The position numbers and the translations under genes were made by a program. From positions 129,757 to 193,756 of the forward strand of contig NZ_MEEX01000009.1 of the NCBI RefSeq assembly GCF_001724605.1: 64,000 bases of DNA, in the 5' to 3' direction. This document shows, in pieces, positions 27,795-36,745 of this stretch. A model generated the notes under the pieces. That model was not told the origin of the DNA. It saw only the letters and a list, made by a program, of their open reading frames with translations, and ran no database searches. The stretch is from Phenylobacterium sp. SCN 70-31 (GTDB taxonomy: Bacteria; Pseudomonadota; Alphaproteobacteria; Caulobacterales; Caulobacteraceae). Numbering within the stretch: the stretch's first letter is position 1; each line of letters starts with the position of its first letter.

Positions 27795-28660
27795 CCGACC
27801 CCGTCGTCGCCCCGGCCTGGCTGGCGGAGCATCTGCACGATCCGGGCGCGCTGGATTCGGGCGTGCGCGTGGTCGACGCCACCCTGCCCCTGGTGGGCCA
27901 GCCCGGCCACGGACGCGACAGCTACGACGCGGGCCATATTCCCGGCGCGGTCTTCTTCGACATCAACGCCATCGCCGATCCCGAGACCGACCTGCCTCAC
28001 ATGCTGCCGTCGCCCGAGGCGTTCGCGGCCGCCGCGTCGGACCTGGGCCTGTCGCGCGCGGCGACGATCGTCGTCTACGACGCCCACGGGATCTACTCCG
28101 CGCCCCGCGTGTGGTGGACGTTGCGGGCGATGGGCTATCCGTCGGTCTTCGTGCTCGACGGAGGCCTGCCGGCCTGGCGCGCCGAGGGGCGGCCCATCGA
28201 GGCGACCGGCCCTGTCCCCGCCCCCCGCCCCGCCGCCCCACGCCCACCCGTGGAGACCCGGTTCCGGCCGGAGCTGCTGGCCGACATCGACCGCGTCCGC
28301 GCGGTGTTGGCCGACGGCTCGGCCCAGGTGATCGACGCCCGTTCCGCCGCTCGATTCCGAGGTGAAGCGGCCGAGCCGCGCGCCGGCCTGCGCTCGGGCC
28401 ACATGCCCGGCGCGCTGAATGCGCCCTTCGACCGCGTCGTCGGCCCAGACGGCCGCCTGAGGCCGGCCGAGGAACTGCGCGCCGTCTTCGCCGAGGTCGA
28501 CCTTTCGCGGCCCATCGTCACGACCTGCGGTTCGGGCGTCACCGCCGCCGTCCTGGCCCTGGCCCTGGCGCGCCTGGGCCGCGAGGATGTCGCGGTGTAC
28601 GATGGATCGTGGACCGAATGGGGCGGTCGCGCCGACACGCCCATCGTCACCGGAGCCTGA
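27791..28660 (+). CDS. sseA: 3-mercaptopyruvate sulfurtransferase
   Basis: 289 residues made of two rhodanese domains. The N-terminal inactive domain has YDAGHIPGAVFFDIN. The C-terminal domain carries C246 in TTCGSGVTA, which is the mercaptopyruvate-type loop rather than the thiosulfate type. It transfers sulfur from 3-mercaptopyruvate to an acceptor. The start overlaps the cysK stop. The stop TGA is followed in the same frame, two codons later, by the acetyltransferase. Confidence 0.92.
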   Translation: MTDPVVAPAWLAEHLHDPGALDSGVRVVDATLPLVGQPGHGRDSYDAGHIPGAVFFDINAIADPETDLPHMLPSPEAFAAAASDLGLSRAATIVVYDAHGIYSAPRVWWTLRAMGYPSVFVLDGGLPAWRAEGRPIEATGPVPAPRPAAPRPPVETRFRPELLADIDRVRAVLADGSAQVIDARSAARFRGEAAEPRAGLRSGHMPGALNAPFDRVVGPDGRLRPAEELRAVFAEVDLSRPIVTTCGSGVTAAVLALALARLGREDVAVYDGSWTEWGGRADTPIVTGA

Positions 28661-28663
28661 TCC

Positions 28664-29167
28664 ATCGTCGTCCGACCCGCCCGCTACCAGGACCTCGCCC
28701 ATCTCCCCGCCATCGAGCGGTCGGCCGCCCGGACGTTCCGGGGCTCGTCCGAGGACGCCATCGCCGACGACGGCGTCAGCCCGGTGGAGTTCTACATTCC
28801 CTTCCAGACCGACGGCCTGGTGCTCGTCGCCGAGGTCGAAGGCGTGCTTTCGGGCTTCGCCGCCTGCCAGGCGTGCGCCGACGCCCTGCATCTGTGGGAG
28901 CTGGCGGTGCGCCATGACGCCCAGGGCCAGGGCCTGGGCAAGGCGCTGATCGGCGCCACGATGGACCTGGCGCGCGCCCGCGGCCTGCCCGCCGTCACCC
29001 TCAGCACCTTCCGGGAAATTCCGTGGAACGGTCCGTTCTACGCCCGGATGGGCTTCCGGGAGGTTCCGGTGGAGGCGCTGGGCGAACGCCTGTCGGTCAT
29101 CCGTCTGCGCGAGGAGTTGCTGGGCCTTCCGGTCGATCGCCGCCTCTTCATGCGCGCGCCCATCTGA
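28664..29167 (+). CDS. GNAT family N-acetyltransferase without a standard start codon
   Basis: The GNAT fold is clear: VVRPARYQDLAHLPAIERSA at the N-terminus, LWELAVRHDAQGQGLGKALI (acetyl-CoA loop RHDAQGQGLG) and NGPFYARMGFREV at the C-terminus. It begins right after the sseA stop in the same frame. The first plausible codon is ATC at 28664, giving 167 residues. No ATG, GTG or TTG occurs until GTG 28784, which would remove a quarter of the fold. Possible explanations are a non-canonical ATC start, readthrough of the sseA TGA, or a point mutation. Substrate unknown. Confidence 0.7.
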   Translation: MVVRPARYQDLAHLPAIERSAARTFRGSSEDAIADDGVSPVEFYIPFQTDGLVLVAEVEGVLSGFAACQACADALHLWELAVRHDAQGQGLGKALIGATMDLARARGLPAVTLSTFREIPWNGPFYARMGFREVPVEALGERLSVIRLREELLGLPVDRRLFMRAPI

Positions 29168-29198
29168 GGCCCGTCTGAAGGCGCGTCTGAACGGCGGA

Positions 29199-30296
29199 TC
29201 AGCGCATCGGCGGCGCGTACATCAGTCCCGGCGCGGGCGCGCTCCACAGGGCGTTCAGCCCCCGGTCCAGCCGCAGCGCGGAATCCGCCCCCAGGTCGCG
29301 GCGGAAGATCTCGTGATAGGCGCCCACCTGGCGGACGACCTGGAACGCCCAGTCCGGCTTCAGGCCCAGCAGCGCGCCCAGGTCGCCGTCGACGCCGAGC
29401 AGCCGCCGCGTCTCGGGATCGGTGGCCGTCTCGCGCGCCTGCTCCACGGTGCGCGAGGTGATCCCCAGCTCCTCGGCCAGCAGGGTCGCATAGACCGTCC
29501 AGGCGACGATGTCGGCCCAGGTGGGGTCGCTGTCCCGCACGACCGGTCCCAGCGGCTCCTTCGAGATCACCGTCGGCAGGATCACATGGGCGCCGGGGTT
29601 GGCCATCACCGAGCGCGACGCCGCCAGCGCCGAGACGTCGGCCGTGTAGACGTCGCAGGTTTCGGCTTCGTAGAACTTGCGCGCCTCCTCCTCGGTCCTG
29701 GCCATCACCGCCCGGAAGGTCATGCCCCGGACCCGGAAGTAGTCGCCGACGTTCGCCTCGGCGGCGGCGCCGTCCTGGATGCACACCCGCGCGCCGCCCA
29801 GCTCCTCGGCGCTGTTCAGCGCCAGGGCCCGTCGAACCAGGAAGCCCTGTCCGTCGTAATAGGTCACCACGGGAAAGGTCAGGCCCAGCCCGGCGTCCCG
29901 GGCGAAGGTGCGCGAGGTGTTGCGGGAGAGGACGTCCACTTCCCCCTTCTGCAACGCGGCGAACCGGTCCTTCGGGTCCACCACGACGAACTGCACCTTG
30001 GCGGCGTCGCCCAGTGCGGCCGTCGCCACGGCGCGGCAGATGTCGACGTCGAATCCGCGCCACTCGCCCCGCGCGTCCCGCAGCGCGAAGCCAGGCAGGC
30101 TGGTGTGCACGCCGCATCGCAGCGTTCCCCGCGCCCGCACGGCGTCCAGCGTTTCGCTCTTCGCCGGCCGGTAGCCGTCGGGCGTGACCGCCACAGGGGG
30201 CGGGGGCGGCTCGGGCTCGGCCTTGACCTCGGGTTTGGGATCACCGCACGCCACCAGCGCCAGCATCGACAGGGCGCTCGCCAGGCGGCGGATCAT
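29199..30296 (-). CDS. family 3 amino-acid substrate-binding lipoprotein
   Basis: 365 residues from the ATG at 30296. A lipobox ends the signal peptide (SMLALVACGDP, Cys 17), so it should be a lipid-anchored periplasmic protein. A Pro/Glu-rich linker follows, then the bacterial extracellular solute-binding family 3 fold: VRARGTLRCGVHTSLPGFA, DARGEWRGFDVDICRAVA, DVLSRNTSRTFARDAGL. It resembles AapJ/BztA of general amino-acid uptake. No ABC permease or ATPase gene is adjacent, so it is an orphan binding protein here. Confidence 0.85.
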   Translation of the reverse strand: MIRRLASALSMLALVACGDPKPEVKAEPEPPPPPVAVTPDGYRPAKSETLDAVRARGTLRCGVHTSLPGFALRDARGEWRGFDVDICRAVATAALGDAAKVQFVVVDPKDRFAALQKGEVDVLSRNTSRTFARDAGLGLTFPVVTYYDGQGFLVRRALALNSAEELGGARVCIQDGAAAEANVGDYFRVRGMTFRAVMARTEEEARKFYEAETCDVYTADVSALAASRSVMANPGAHVILPTVISKEPLGPVVRDSDPTWADIVAWTVYATLLAEELGITSRTVEQARETATDPETRRLLGVDGDLGALLGLKPDWAFQVVRQVGAYHEIFRRDLGADSALRLDRGLNALWSAPAPGLMYAPPMR

Positions 30297-30395
30297 CTCT
30301 CCTCCTCGAATCCGGGGCAGGCTTGAATCAGGGACGTGTTCAGGCTCTTTGGATTTCCGCACTTTCGCCAGCGCCGCGACGAGCCGCAACCCTGC

Positions 30396-31568
30396 ATGTC
30401 CGCCCACACCTCAGATGACACCCGACTGTTGCATGCCGGCGCGGCGCCCGCGTCCCTGCCGCGCACCGTAGGGCCGCCGATCCAGAAGGGCTCCACGGTC
30501 CTGCTGCCCAACGCCGCGGCGCTCTACGACGACGCCAACCACCTCACCTACGGCCGCGCCGGGCTCGCGGCCCAGGCCTGCCTTCAGGACGCGCTGGCCG
30601 AGTTGGAAGGGGCCCACGGCGTCTGCCTCTATCCCTCGGGGATCGCCGCCATCTCGGGCGTCATGATGGCGCTGCTGAAGGCCGGCGACGCCGTGATGGT
30701 GGTCGACAACGTCTACAAGCCGGTCCGTCGCTTCTGCGACAACGTCCTGAAGCGGTTCGGAGTCGAGGTCGTCTACGTCCCGCCGCGGGCGGCGCCCGAG
30801 GACCTCGTGGCGGGCGCGGCGGCCAATGTCCGGCTGATCCTGCTCGAATCGCCCGGTTCGCTGTCGTTCGAGATGCAGGACGTCCCGCGCATCGCCGCCC
30901 TGGCGCGCGAACGCGGTATCCTGACCGCGATCGACAACACCTGGGCGGCCGGCCTCCTCTTCAAGCCCCTGGCCCACGGCGTCGATGTCTCCATCCAGGC
31001 GCTGACCAAGTACGTCGGGGGCCATTCCGACGTCTTCATGGGCTCGGCTGCGGCGAAGGACCCTGTTCTGGCGCGCCGGCTGGCCGACGGAATCAATCAC
31101 ATGGGCTGGGCGGTCTCGGGCGAAGACGCCTACGCCATGCTGCGGGGCCTGCGCACCCTGCCCGTCCGGATGGCTCGCCACGGCGCATCGGGCCTCACGG
31201 TGGCCGCCTGGCTGCGCGACCAGCCCGAGGTGGCCCAGGTGCTGCATCCCGCCCTTCCCGGCGCGCCCGATCACGACCTTTGGGCCCGGGACTTCTCGGG
31301 CGCCTGCGGCCTGTTCAGCCTAGTGATGCGGCCGGCGTCCGACACCGCGGTGGACGCCTTCCTGGACGCCCTGCGCCTGTTCGGTCTGGGCTTCTCCTGG
31401 GGCGGCTTCGAGAGCCTGGCCATATCCTGCGATCCGCAATTGGCGGTGCGCGGATCGACCCGCGACTACGGCGGCCCCCTCGTCCGCCTCCATGTGGGTC
31501 TCGAGGCGCCGGAGGATCTGATCGCCGACCTGCGCACCGGGCTCGACGCCTTCTCGGCGACGGCGTAA
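30396..31568 (+). CDS. metC: cystathionine beta-lyase
   Basis: 390 residues from the ATG at 30396. A Cys/Met metabolism PLP enzyme: GSTVLLPN, LTYGRAG, SGIAAISGVMMALLKAGD, TAIDNTWAAG, and the PLP lysine K205 in IQALTKYVGGHSD. The HLTYGRAGLAA and FSWGGFESLA blocks match the proteobacterial MetC branch rather than MetB. It releases homocysteine from cystathionine. With cysK and sseA nearby it adds to a sulfur-amino-acid neighbourhood. It diverges from the solute-binding lipoprotein. Confidence 0.9.
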   Translation: MSAHTSDDTRLLHAGAAPASLPRTVGPPIQKGSTVLLPNAAALYDDANHLTYGRAGLAAQACLQDALAELEGAHGVCLYPSGIAAISGVMMALLKAGDAVMVVDNVYKPVRRFCDNVLKRFGVEVVYVPPRAAPEDLVAGAAANVRLILLESPGSLSFEMQDVPRIAALARERGILTAIDNTWAAGLLFKPLAHGVDVSIQALTKYVGGHSDVFMGSAAAKDPVLARRLADGINHMGWAVSGEDAYAMLRGLRTLPVRMARHGASGLTVAAWLRDQPEVAQVLHPALPGAPDHDLWARDFSGACGLFSLVMRPASDTAVDAFLDALRLFGLGFSWGGFESLAISCDPQLAVRGSTRDYGGPLVRLHVGLEAPEDLIADLRTGLDAFSATA

Positions 31569-31579
31569 GGCGCGGGAAC

Positions 31580-32434
31580 ATGGACGCTTGGCTCACGGGA
31601 TTCCTGGCGCAGGAAGCGCTGCCGGAACGTTTCAGGACGACCTTCGAGGAGATCTGCCGCCCCCTTGGGGACCGCGCCATCGAGTGGCGCGCCGACTTCG
31701 GCCGCACGGCCTTCATCGGCCTCTGCGGCGCGCAGGGATCGGGCAAGTCCACCATCGCCGCCGCGACGGTCGGCTACCTTCGGTCGCAGGGTCTGCGCGC
31801 GGCGCAGATGTCGCTCGACGACTTCTACCTCGGGCGCGAGGCGCGGGGGTGGCTGATGGGCCAGGTCCATCGCCTGCTCCAGGTCCGGGGACCACCGGGC
31901 ACCCATGACGTCGCCCTGGCCTGCGCCGTCCTCGACAGCCTGCGCGGCGACGGCGAGACCCTGATCCCGGCCTTCGACAAGTCTGTCGACGAGCGGGCGC
32001 CCCGCAGCCGGTGGCCGCGAATCGAGGGCCCGATGGACGTGGTGATCCTGGAGGGCTGGTGCGTGGGCGCCCGACCCGAGCCCGCCGAGCGCCTGCTGGC
32101 GCCGCTCAACCGGCTGGAGCGTCAGGACGATCCCACCGGAGCCTGGCGCGGTTACGTCAACCGCCAGCTCGCCGAGGGCTACCAGGCCCTGTGGAGCCGC
32201 CTGGATCGATTGATCCTCCTCCAGGCGCCCGGCTTCGAGGTGGTTCACGGCTGGCGCGCCGAGCAGGAAGCCAAGCTGAGGGCCCGCACCGGCGCGGGCA
32301 TGAGTGACGCCGAGGTGGGCCGCTTCATCCAGCACTACGAGCGCCTCACCCGCTGGATTCTGGAAGAGATGCCTGACCGCGCCGACTGGCGCATCCCGCT
32401 CCGTTCCGACCGCAGCCCGGTCCCGCAGCCCTGA
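31580..32434 (+). CDS. D-glycerate 3-kinase-like P-loop kinase
   Basis: 284 residues. P-loop GAQGSGKST at 50-58, followed by MSLDDFYL (Walker-B-like region of the phosphoribulokinase/uridine kinase fold), GPPGTHDVAL, PAFDKSVDERAPRSRWP and VILEGWCVG. These are hallmarks of plant-type glycerate kinase (GLYK) and its bacterial relatives. The expected reaction is D-glycerate to 3-phosphoglycerate. It starts 12 nt after metC and is likely cotranscribed. Confidence 0.85.
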   Translation: MDAWLTGFLAQEALPERFRTTFEEICRPLGDRAIEWRADFGRTAFIGLCGAQGSGKSTIAAATVGYLRSQGLRAAQMSLDDFYLGREARGWLMGQVHRLLQVRGPPGTHDVALACAVLDSLRGDGETLIPAFDKSVDERAPRSRWPRIEGPMDVVILEGWCVGARPEPAERLLAPLNRLERQDDPTGAWRGYVNRQLAEGYQALWSRLDRLILLQAPGFEVVHGWRAEQEAKLRARTGAGMSDAEVGRFIQHYERLTRWILEEMPDRADWRIPLRSDRSPVPQP

Positions 32435-32500
32435 GCATCGCCCTCAGTTCTAAGAAGTTTCCCGTGTAAATCCTCGAAAAAAGACTTCTTTCGATGGATC

Positions 32501-33301
32501 TCAGGGCCCTGCATCGCCCTTCGACGCCGCGATGAGGGCCTCGCGCTCCTCCGCCGTCAGACGCCGCCAGCGCCCCTCGGGCAGGTCGCCGAGGTCCAGC
32601 GGTCCGATCCGCACGCGCAGCAGGTCCATGACCCGCAGGCCCACCAGTTCGCACATTCGCCGGATCTGGCGCTTGCGTCCCTCCTTCAGCACGAAGCGCA
32701 GCGTCTGGCCCTCGACCACGCTCACCTTCGCCGGCTTCAGCCTGCGGCCGTCCAGCGTCAGGCCGTGGCGCAGGCGCGCCAGCTTCTCGCCCGTCACCAG
32801 GCCGGCGACCCGGACCACATATTCCTTGTCCAAGGCGGACTCTGGTCCGATGACCGCCTTGGCCAGCACGCCGTCGTCCGAGAGCAGCAACAGGCCGTGG
32901 CTGTCCATGTCCAGCCGGCCCAGGGGCGGGAGGCTGGCCCGCGCGTCGGGGGCCGCGCCCTCGCCCACCCGATTACCCGCCGTCAGGAGCCGCACGGCGG
33001 GCGTGTAGCCGGGCTCGGGCTGCCCCGAGACGAACCCCACGGGCTTGTTCAGCACCGCGGTGAAGCCGCCGCCCGGCCCCTTGGTCGCCGTTCCATCGGC
33101 CCCGTCCGCCGGATCGGCGAGCGTCAGGGTCTGGCCGGGCAGGATCTTGCGCCCAGCGTCCGCCACCGCCTCGCCGTCGATGCTGACGCGTCCCTCGGCG
33201 ATCAGCGCCTCGGCCTCGCGGCGGGAACACACGCCGCTCTGCGCGAGCCATTTGTTGACTCGCTGAGGTTCGGCCTCGTCGTAGCGGCGCGTCCAGGGCA
33301 T
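32501..33301 (-). CDS. rRNA pseudouridine synthase of the RsuA/RluB/E/F group, RluF-like
   Basis: 266 residues. An N-terminal S4 domain (RVNKWLAQSGVCSRREAEALI) is followed by the catalytic-Asp motif GRLDMDSHGLLLLSDDG, KEYVVRV and EGRKRQIRRMCELVGLRVMDL. The last block resembles RluF (23S rRNA U2604) more than RluB, but the distinction needs alignment. It isomerises specific uridines in rRNA. It is convergent with the glycerate kinase gene and divergent from the secreted-protein gene at 33367. Confidence 0.88.
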   Translation of the reverse strand: MPWTRRYDEAEPQRVNKWLAQSGVCSRREAEALIAEGRVSIDGEAVADAGRKILPGQTLTLADPADGADGTATKGPGGGFTAVLNKPVGFVSGQPEPGYTPAVRLLTAGNRVGEGAAPDARASLPPLGRLDMDSHGLLLLSDDGVLAKAVIGPESALDKEYVVRVAGLVTGEKLARLRHGLTLDGRRLKPAKVSVVEGQTLRFVLKEGRKRQIRRMCELVGLRVMDLLRVRIGPLDLGDLPEGRWRRLTAEEREALIAASKGDAGP

Positions 33302-33366
33302 GGCGGCGATTTACACGGCCACGCGGCGGGCGAATATGGCCGAGTGAATCTGGATGGGGCGACGGC

Positions 33367-34389
33367 GTGAACAACGGGATCTCACGGGGTGGCGTCCGCG
33401 CCGCGCTTCTGGCCCTGATCGGGGGGCTTGTCCTCGCCACGGGCGCGATGGCTCAGGTCTGGGAGGCGGGTGTCCAGCCCGGCGGTTACGGCGTCGCGCG
33501 CATCACGGGACCCGGCCCCGCCACCGGCCTCGCCCTCACCTGCGAGGGCGACGCGCCCGTCCTGGCCCTCAGCCTGGCGCGGCCCGCGCCCCGCAATCCC
33601 GCGCCCTTCGCCTTCGCCATCGGCGGCCGCACCGCCCAGGGCGTGCTCACCCGCAACGGCGCCACCAACGTCTGGGCGATGCACCTCCGGCAGGACAGGG
33701 CCCTCGTGGATCTGCTGACCCAGGGCGACAGCGTCACGGTCACCGTCGCGGGCGCGCCCTATGGCGCACTCTCGCTCCAGGGCGCACGGCCTGCGCTGCA
33801 ACGGGCCCTGTCCCGCTGCTACACGCCGCCGGCGATCCAGGCGGTCGCTACGCCGCCCGTCGCCCCGATGGCGGGCGCCCCGACGGCGGGCGCCGATGCG
33901 CCCGTCCGCGGGCTCTACCGCGACATCACCGGGGGCGCCCAGGACGCCGGCCGCTGGTTCACCCCCGGATACCGCGCGCTGGAAAGCGAATGCAGCAGGA
34001 CTCAGGAACTGATGGCCCGGCGCGGCCGGGACGACGAAACCTTCGGCCAGTGCGGCGAGGACGCCAGCTCGCTCTGCCAGTGCCAGGACATGGACGAACA
34101 GGTCCTGCGCCGCACGCTCGCGGTCTCGGTCGCGCCGGTCTCGGCTGGCGTCGCGCGGGTCAGCGCCCGCTTCCGGGTCTTCTCCAGCGGCGATCCCATC
34201 GACGTCCGCTTCCGCGTGGTGCGAACCGCCCAGGGGTGGCTGATCGACGACATCCTGTACGATGGTCCGTTCGAACAGGGTGACCCGAAAAGTGAGCGCG
34301 AGCTGTTCCTGAACGGGATCAACGACATGCGAAAGAGTCTTCGCATGTCGCCGATATCCGCTCCGCCCCTCGCGCAACCGGCCGGCTGA
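33367..34389 (+). CDS. exported protein of unknown function
   Basis: 340 residues. The signal peptide is clear (AALLALIGGLVLATGAMAQ). Residues about 30-150 form a beta-rich domain; a Pro/Ala-rich linker (near 155-180) follows, then a second globular domain with CQCQDMDEQVL and the end VRFRVVRTAQGWLIDDILYDG. The second part resembles small DUF3828-type domains with the WLIDDI ending, but that is weak. Probably periplasmic. Monocistronic, divergent from the pseudouridine synthase. Confidence 0.7.
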   Translation: MNNGISRGGVRAALLALIGGLVLATGAMAQVWEAGVQPGGYGVARITGPGPATGLALTCEGDAPVLALSLARPAPRNPAPFAFAIGGRTAQGVLTRNGATNVWAMHLRQDRALVDLLTQGDSVTVTVAGAPYGALSLQGARPALQRALSRCYTPPAIQAVATPPVAPMAGAPTAGADAPVRGLYRDITGGAQDAGRWFTPGYRALESECSRTQELMARRGRDDETFGQCGEDASSLCQCQDMDEQVLRRTLAVSVAPVSAGVARVSARFRVFSSGDPIDVRFRVVRTAQGWLIDDILYDGPFEQGDPKSERELFLNGINDMRKSLRMSPISAPPLAQPAG

Positions 34390-34410
34390 TCGCGAGGTCT
34401 CGATCCCAGG

Positions 34411-36621
34411 CTACATCTTCCAGATCAGGGTCACGCCATAGGTCTTGGGCGGCGCGTACGGAACCAGGACCTGCCGGTAGGGCGCGAAGGCCGTGACGTA
34501 GGTGGCCACCAGTTCGTCCGTCAGGTTCTTACCCCAGACGGCGACCTCCCAGCGCTTGTCGGGCGAGGTTAGCGAGACCCGCGCATCGACGTTGATGTAG
34601 CCTTCCTGCTTCTGGGTCGCGATGTTCGAGGCCTCGAAGAACATGTGGGCCTGGTTGGTGTAGTCGAGGCGGGCCATCGCGCCCCAGCCCTGGATGTCGG
34701 TCGAATATTGCACGCCCAGGTGGACCTTGTGGCGCGGCGAGCGCGGCAGAGCGTTGCCGGTGAAATTGGCCGTGGCGCCGTTGGCGAAGCTGGTGAACTC
34801 CGCGTCCAGGAAGGCGTAGCTGCCGTCCAGCTGCAGCCCCTGCAGGGGCTGCAGCACCCACTCGAACTCGGCGCCCTTGATTTCGGCGGTCGCGGCGTTG
34901 CCGACGACCACGCAGCACAGCGGCACCAGTTGCGAGACCTGGAGGTCCTTGTAGTCGGTCTTGAAGATCGAAGCGTTCAGCCGGACCCGGCCGTCGAGCC
35001 AGCGCGACTTGGCCCCGCCCTCGTAGCTCCAGGCGAACTCGGGGTCGTAGGGTGTCGACTGGCTGGGGCCGGACCCCGCGATGCCCTGGAAGCCCCCGCT
35101 CTTGAAGCCGCGGGTCGCGGACGCATAGAACATGAGGTCCGGGGTCGCCTGCCAGTCCAGCGCAAAGCGCGGCGTGAGCGCGCTCCAGCTCTCGGCCCCC
35201 CTCACGTCGTAGTCGGCGGCGAGCGGCGGCGGCAGGCCGGGCCCGGACACCTTGCGGCCGATGAAGTGGCCGCGCTTGCGCTCCCAGGTCTGCCGCAGGC
35301 CCGCCGTGGCGGTGACGGTGTCGGTCACCGCGAAGCTCGCCTGTCCGAAGAGCGCGATGCTGCGCCCCTTCACCATCTGGGGATAGGTCGCGATCCCCGT
35401 CTGGGCCGGCGCGGGGAAGTCCTGCTGAAGGTCTTCGATACGGGTGTTGTCCTCGTGCAGGTAATAGGCCCCGACCTGTCCCGTCAGGCGGCCGTCCAGC
35501 GCGCCGAAGGCCAGCCGCAGCTCCTGGCTGAACTGCTTGTTCTTCTCGTGATCCGTCTCGGTCGACTCGATCTGGTTCGGCGGGTTGACCGGATTGGCGA
35601 AGAACACCGTGCGGAAGTTCAGGGTCGCCGCGCGGTAGGCCGTGATCGAGGTGACCGTACCCAGCGGCGACTGCCAGTTGACCTCGCCCCGATAGGTCTG
35701 GAGCCAGCGCCGCAGGTAGCCGTCGGTGAAGGCGTTCACGACACGCGGATCGGGGTTGATCCCGACGCAGTGGACGCCGCCCCGCAGGGTCGCGTCGCAG
35801 ATGTTGTCGCGCGGATTGCCCTTCTGGTCCTGGTCGGTCAGGTCGACCGCCAGGGTGACGTCGAGGTCTTCGCTGGGCAGCAGGCGCAGCGCCAGGGCGG
35901 CGCTGCGCAGGTCCTGGTCGTTGACGTGGTTGCCCGTGGTCTCGTTGAACTCGTAGCCGTCGCGCAGCTTGATCGAGCCGCCCAGCGAGAGGAACGCGCG
36001 ATCCGAGAGCGGGATGTTGCCCCGCGCGTTGAGGGACCGGCGGTCATAGTTCCCGTACTGCGCCTCGACGCGCCAGGAAGGATCGGCCGACGGCTTCTTG
36101 CTGACGAACTGGATCAGCCCGCCGATGGTGTTCTTGCCGAACAGCGTGCCCTGCGGCCCGCGCAGCACCTCCACCCGTTCGAGATTCAGCGCATCGATGT
36201 CGGGCGTGCCGCCCCGGCCGGCGTAGACCCCGTCGACGAAGACCACCACCGAGGCGTCGCCGCCGGCGTTCTGGCTGATGCCGAAGGCCGAGCCGATCCC
36301 GCGGATCGCGAAATTGGTCTGGATCGGGTCCACCTGGCCGGCGCTGAAGCCGGGCGTCCGGATGGCGATGTCCTGCAACGTCTCGATCGACTGTCGCTGG
36401 AGGGTCGCGCTCGAGAACGCGCTCACCGCGATCGGGACCTGCTGGATGTTCTCTTCGACCCGTTGGGCGGTGACGACCAGTTCCGACACCTCGGCGTCGG
36501 CCGCCCGCCCGCCCATCACCTGGCCGCCCGCAGTCTGGGCGACCGCCCCCGAGGTCAGCGAAAACCCGAGCGCGAGCCCGAGCGCCAGCGGCGACACGCC
36601 ATGCCAAAGACCCTTTTGCAT
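34411..36621 (-). CDS. TonB-dependent receptor
   Basis: 736 residues: signal peptide, then a plug with VSELVVTAQRVEENIQQVPIAV-type text, the plug glycine strand GSAFGISQNAGGDASVVV, and RVEVLRGPQGTLFGKNTIGG, which ends the plug. A long beta-barrel follows and terminates in an aromatic-rich strand (YGVTLIWKM). It is an outer-membrane active transporter powered by TonB-ExbBD. The sub-type lacks a clear TonB box or siderophore signature. A candidate operator at 36690 is shared with the MFS/DUF3237 operon, suggesting a common substrate. Confidence 0.93.
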   Translation of the reverse strand: MQKGLWHGVSPLALGLALGFSLTSGAVAQTAGGQVMGGRAADAEVSELVVTAQRVEENIQQVPIAVSAFSSATLQRQSIETLQDIAIRTPGFSAGQVDPIQTNFAIRGIGSAFGISQNAGGDASVVVFVDGVYAGRGGTPDIDALNLERVEVLRGPQGTLFGKNTIGGLIQFVSKKPSADPSWRVEAQYGNYDRRSLNARGNIPLSDRAFLSLGGSIKLRDGYEFNETTGNHVNDQDLRSAALALRLLPSEDLDVTLAVDLTDQDQKGNPRDNICDATLRGGVHCVGINPDPRVVNAFTDGYLRRWLQTYRGEVNWQSPLGTVTSITAYRAATLNFRTVFFANPVNPPNQIESTETDHEKNKQFSQELRLAFGALDGRLTGQVGAYYLHEDNTRIEDLQQDFPAPAQTGIATYPQMVKGRSIALFGQASFAVTDTVTATAGLRQTWERKRGHFIGRKVSGPGLPPPLAADYDVRGAESWSALTPRFALDWQATPDLMFYASATRGFKSGGFQGIAGSGPSQSTPYDPEFAWSYEGGAKSRWLDGRVRLNASIFKTDYKDLQVSQLVPLCCVVVGNAATAEIKGAEFEWVLQPLQGLQLDGSYAFLDAEFTSFANGATANFTGNALPRSPRHKVHLGVQYSTDIQGWGAMARLDYTNQAHMFFEASNIATQKQEGYINVDARVSLTSPDKRWEVAVWGKNLTDELVATYVTAFAPYRQVLVPYAPPKTYGVTLIWKM

Positions 36622-36689
36622 TTCATTCTCCCCGTGCTCGGCCCCGCTCGTCCGGCGGAGTCCGCTGAATCAGATTACAGTGTTTTGTA

Positions 36690-36699
36690 TAGAATTCTA
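36690..36699. promoter_or_regulatory. candidate operator TAGAATTCTA upstream of the TonB receptor
   Basis: A 10-bp perfect palindrome about 70 nt upstream of the receptor start, within a longer match (minus strand ATTGCTTAGAATTCTATA) to the site upstream of DUF3237. It lies in an AT-rich promoter-like patch. The regulator is not identified. Confidence 0.5.
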
Positions 36700-36745
36700 A
36701 GCAATTCGGGCGCGAGGCGCTGCCCGGCCTCGCCCCGCGATGCGC

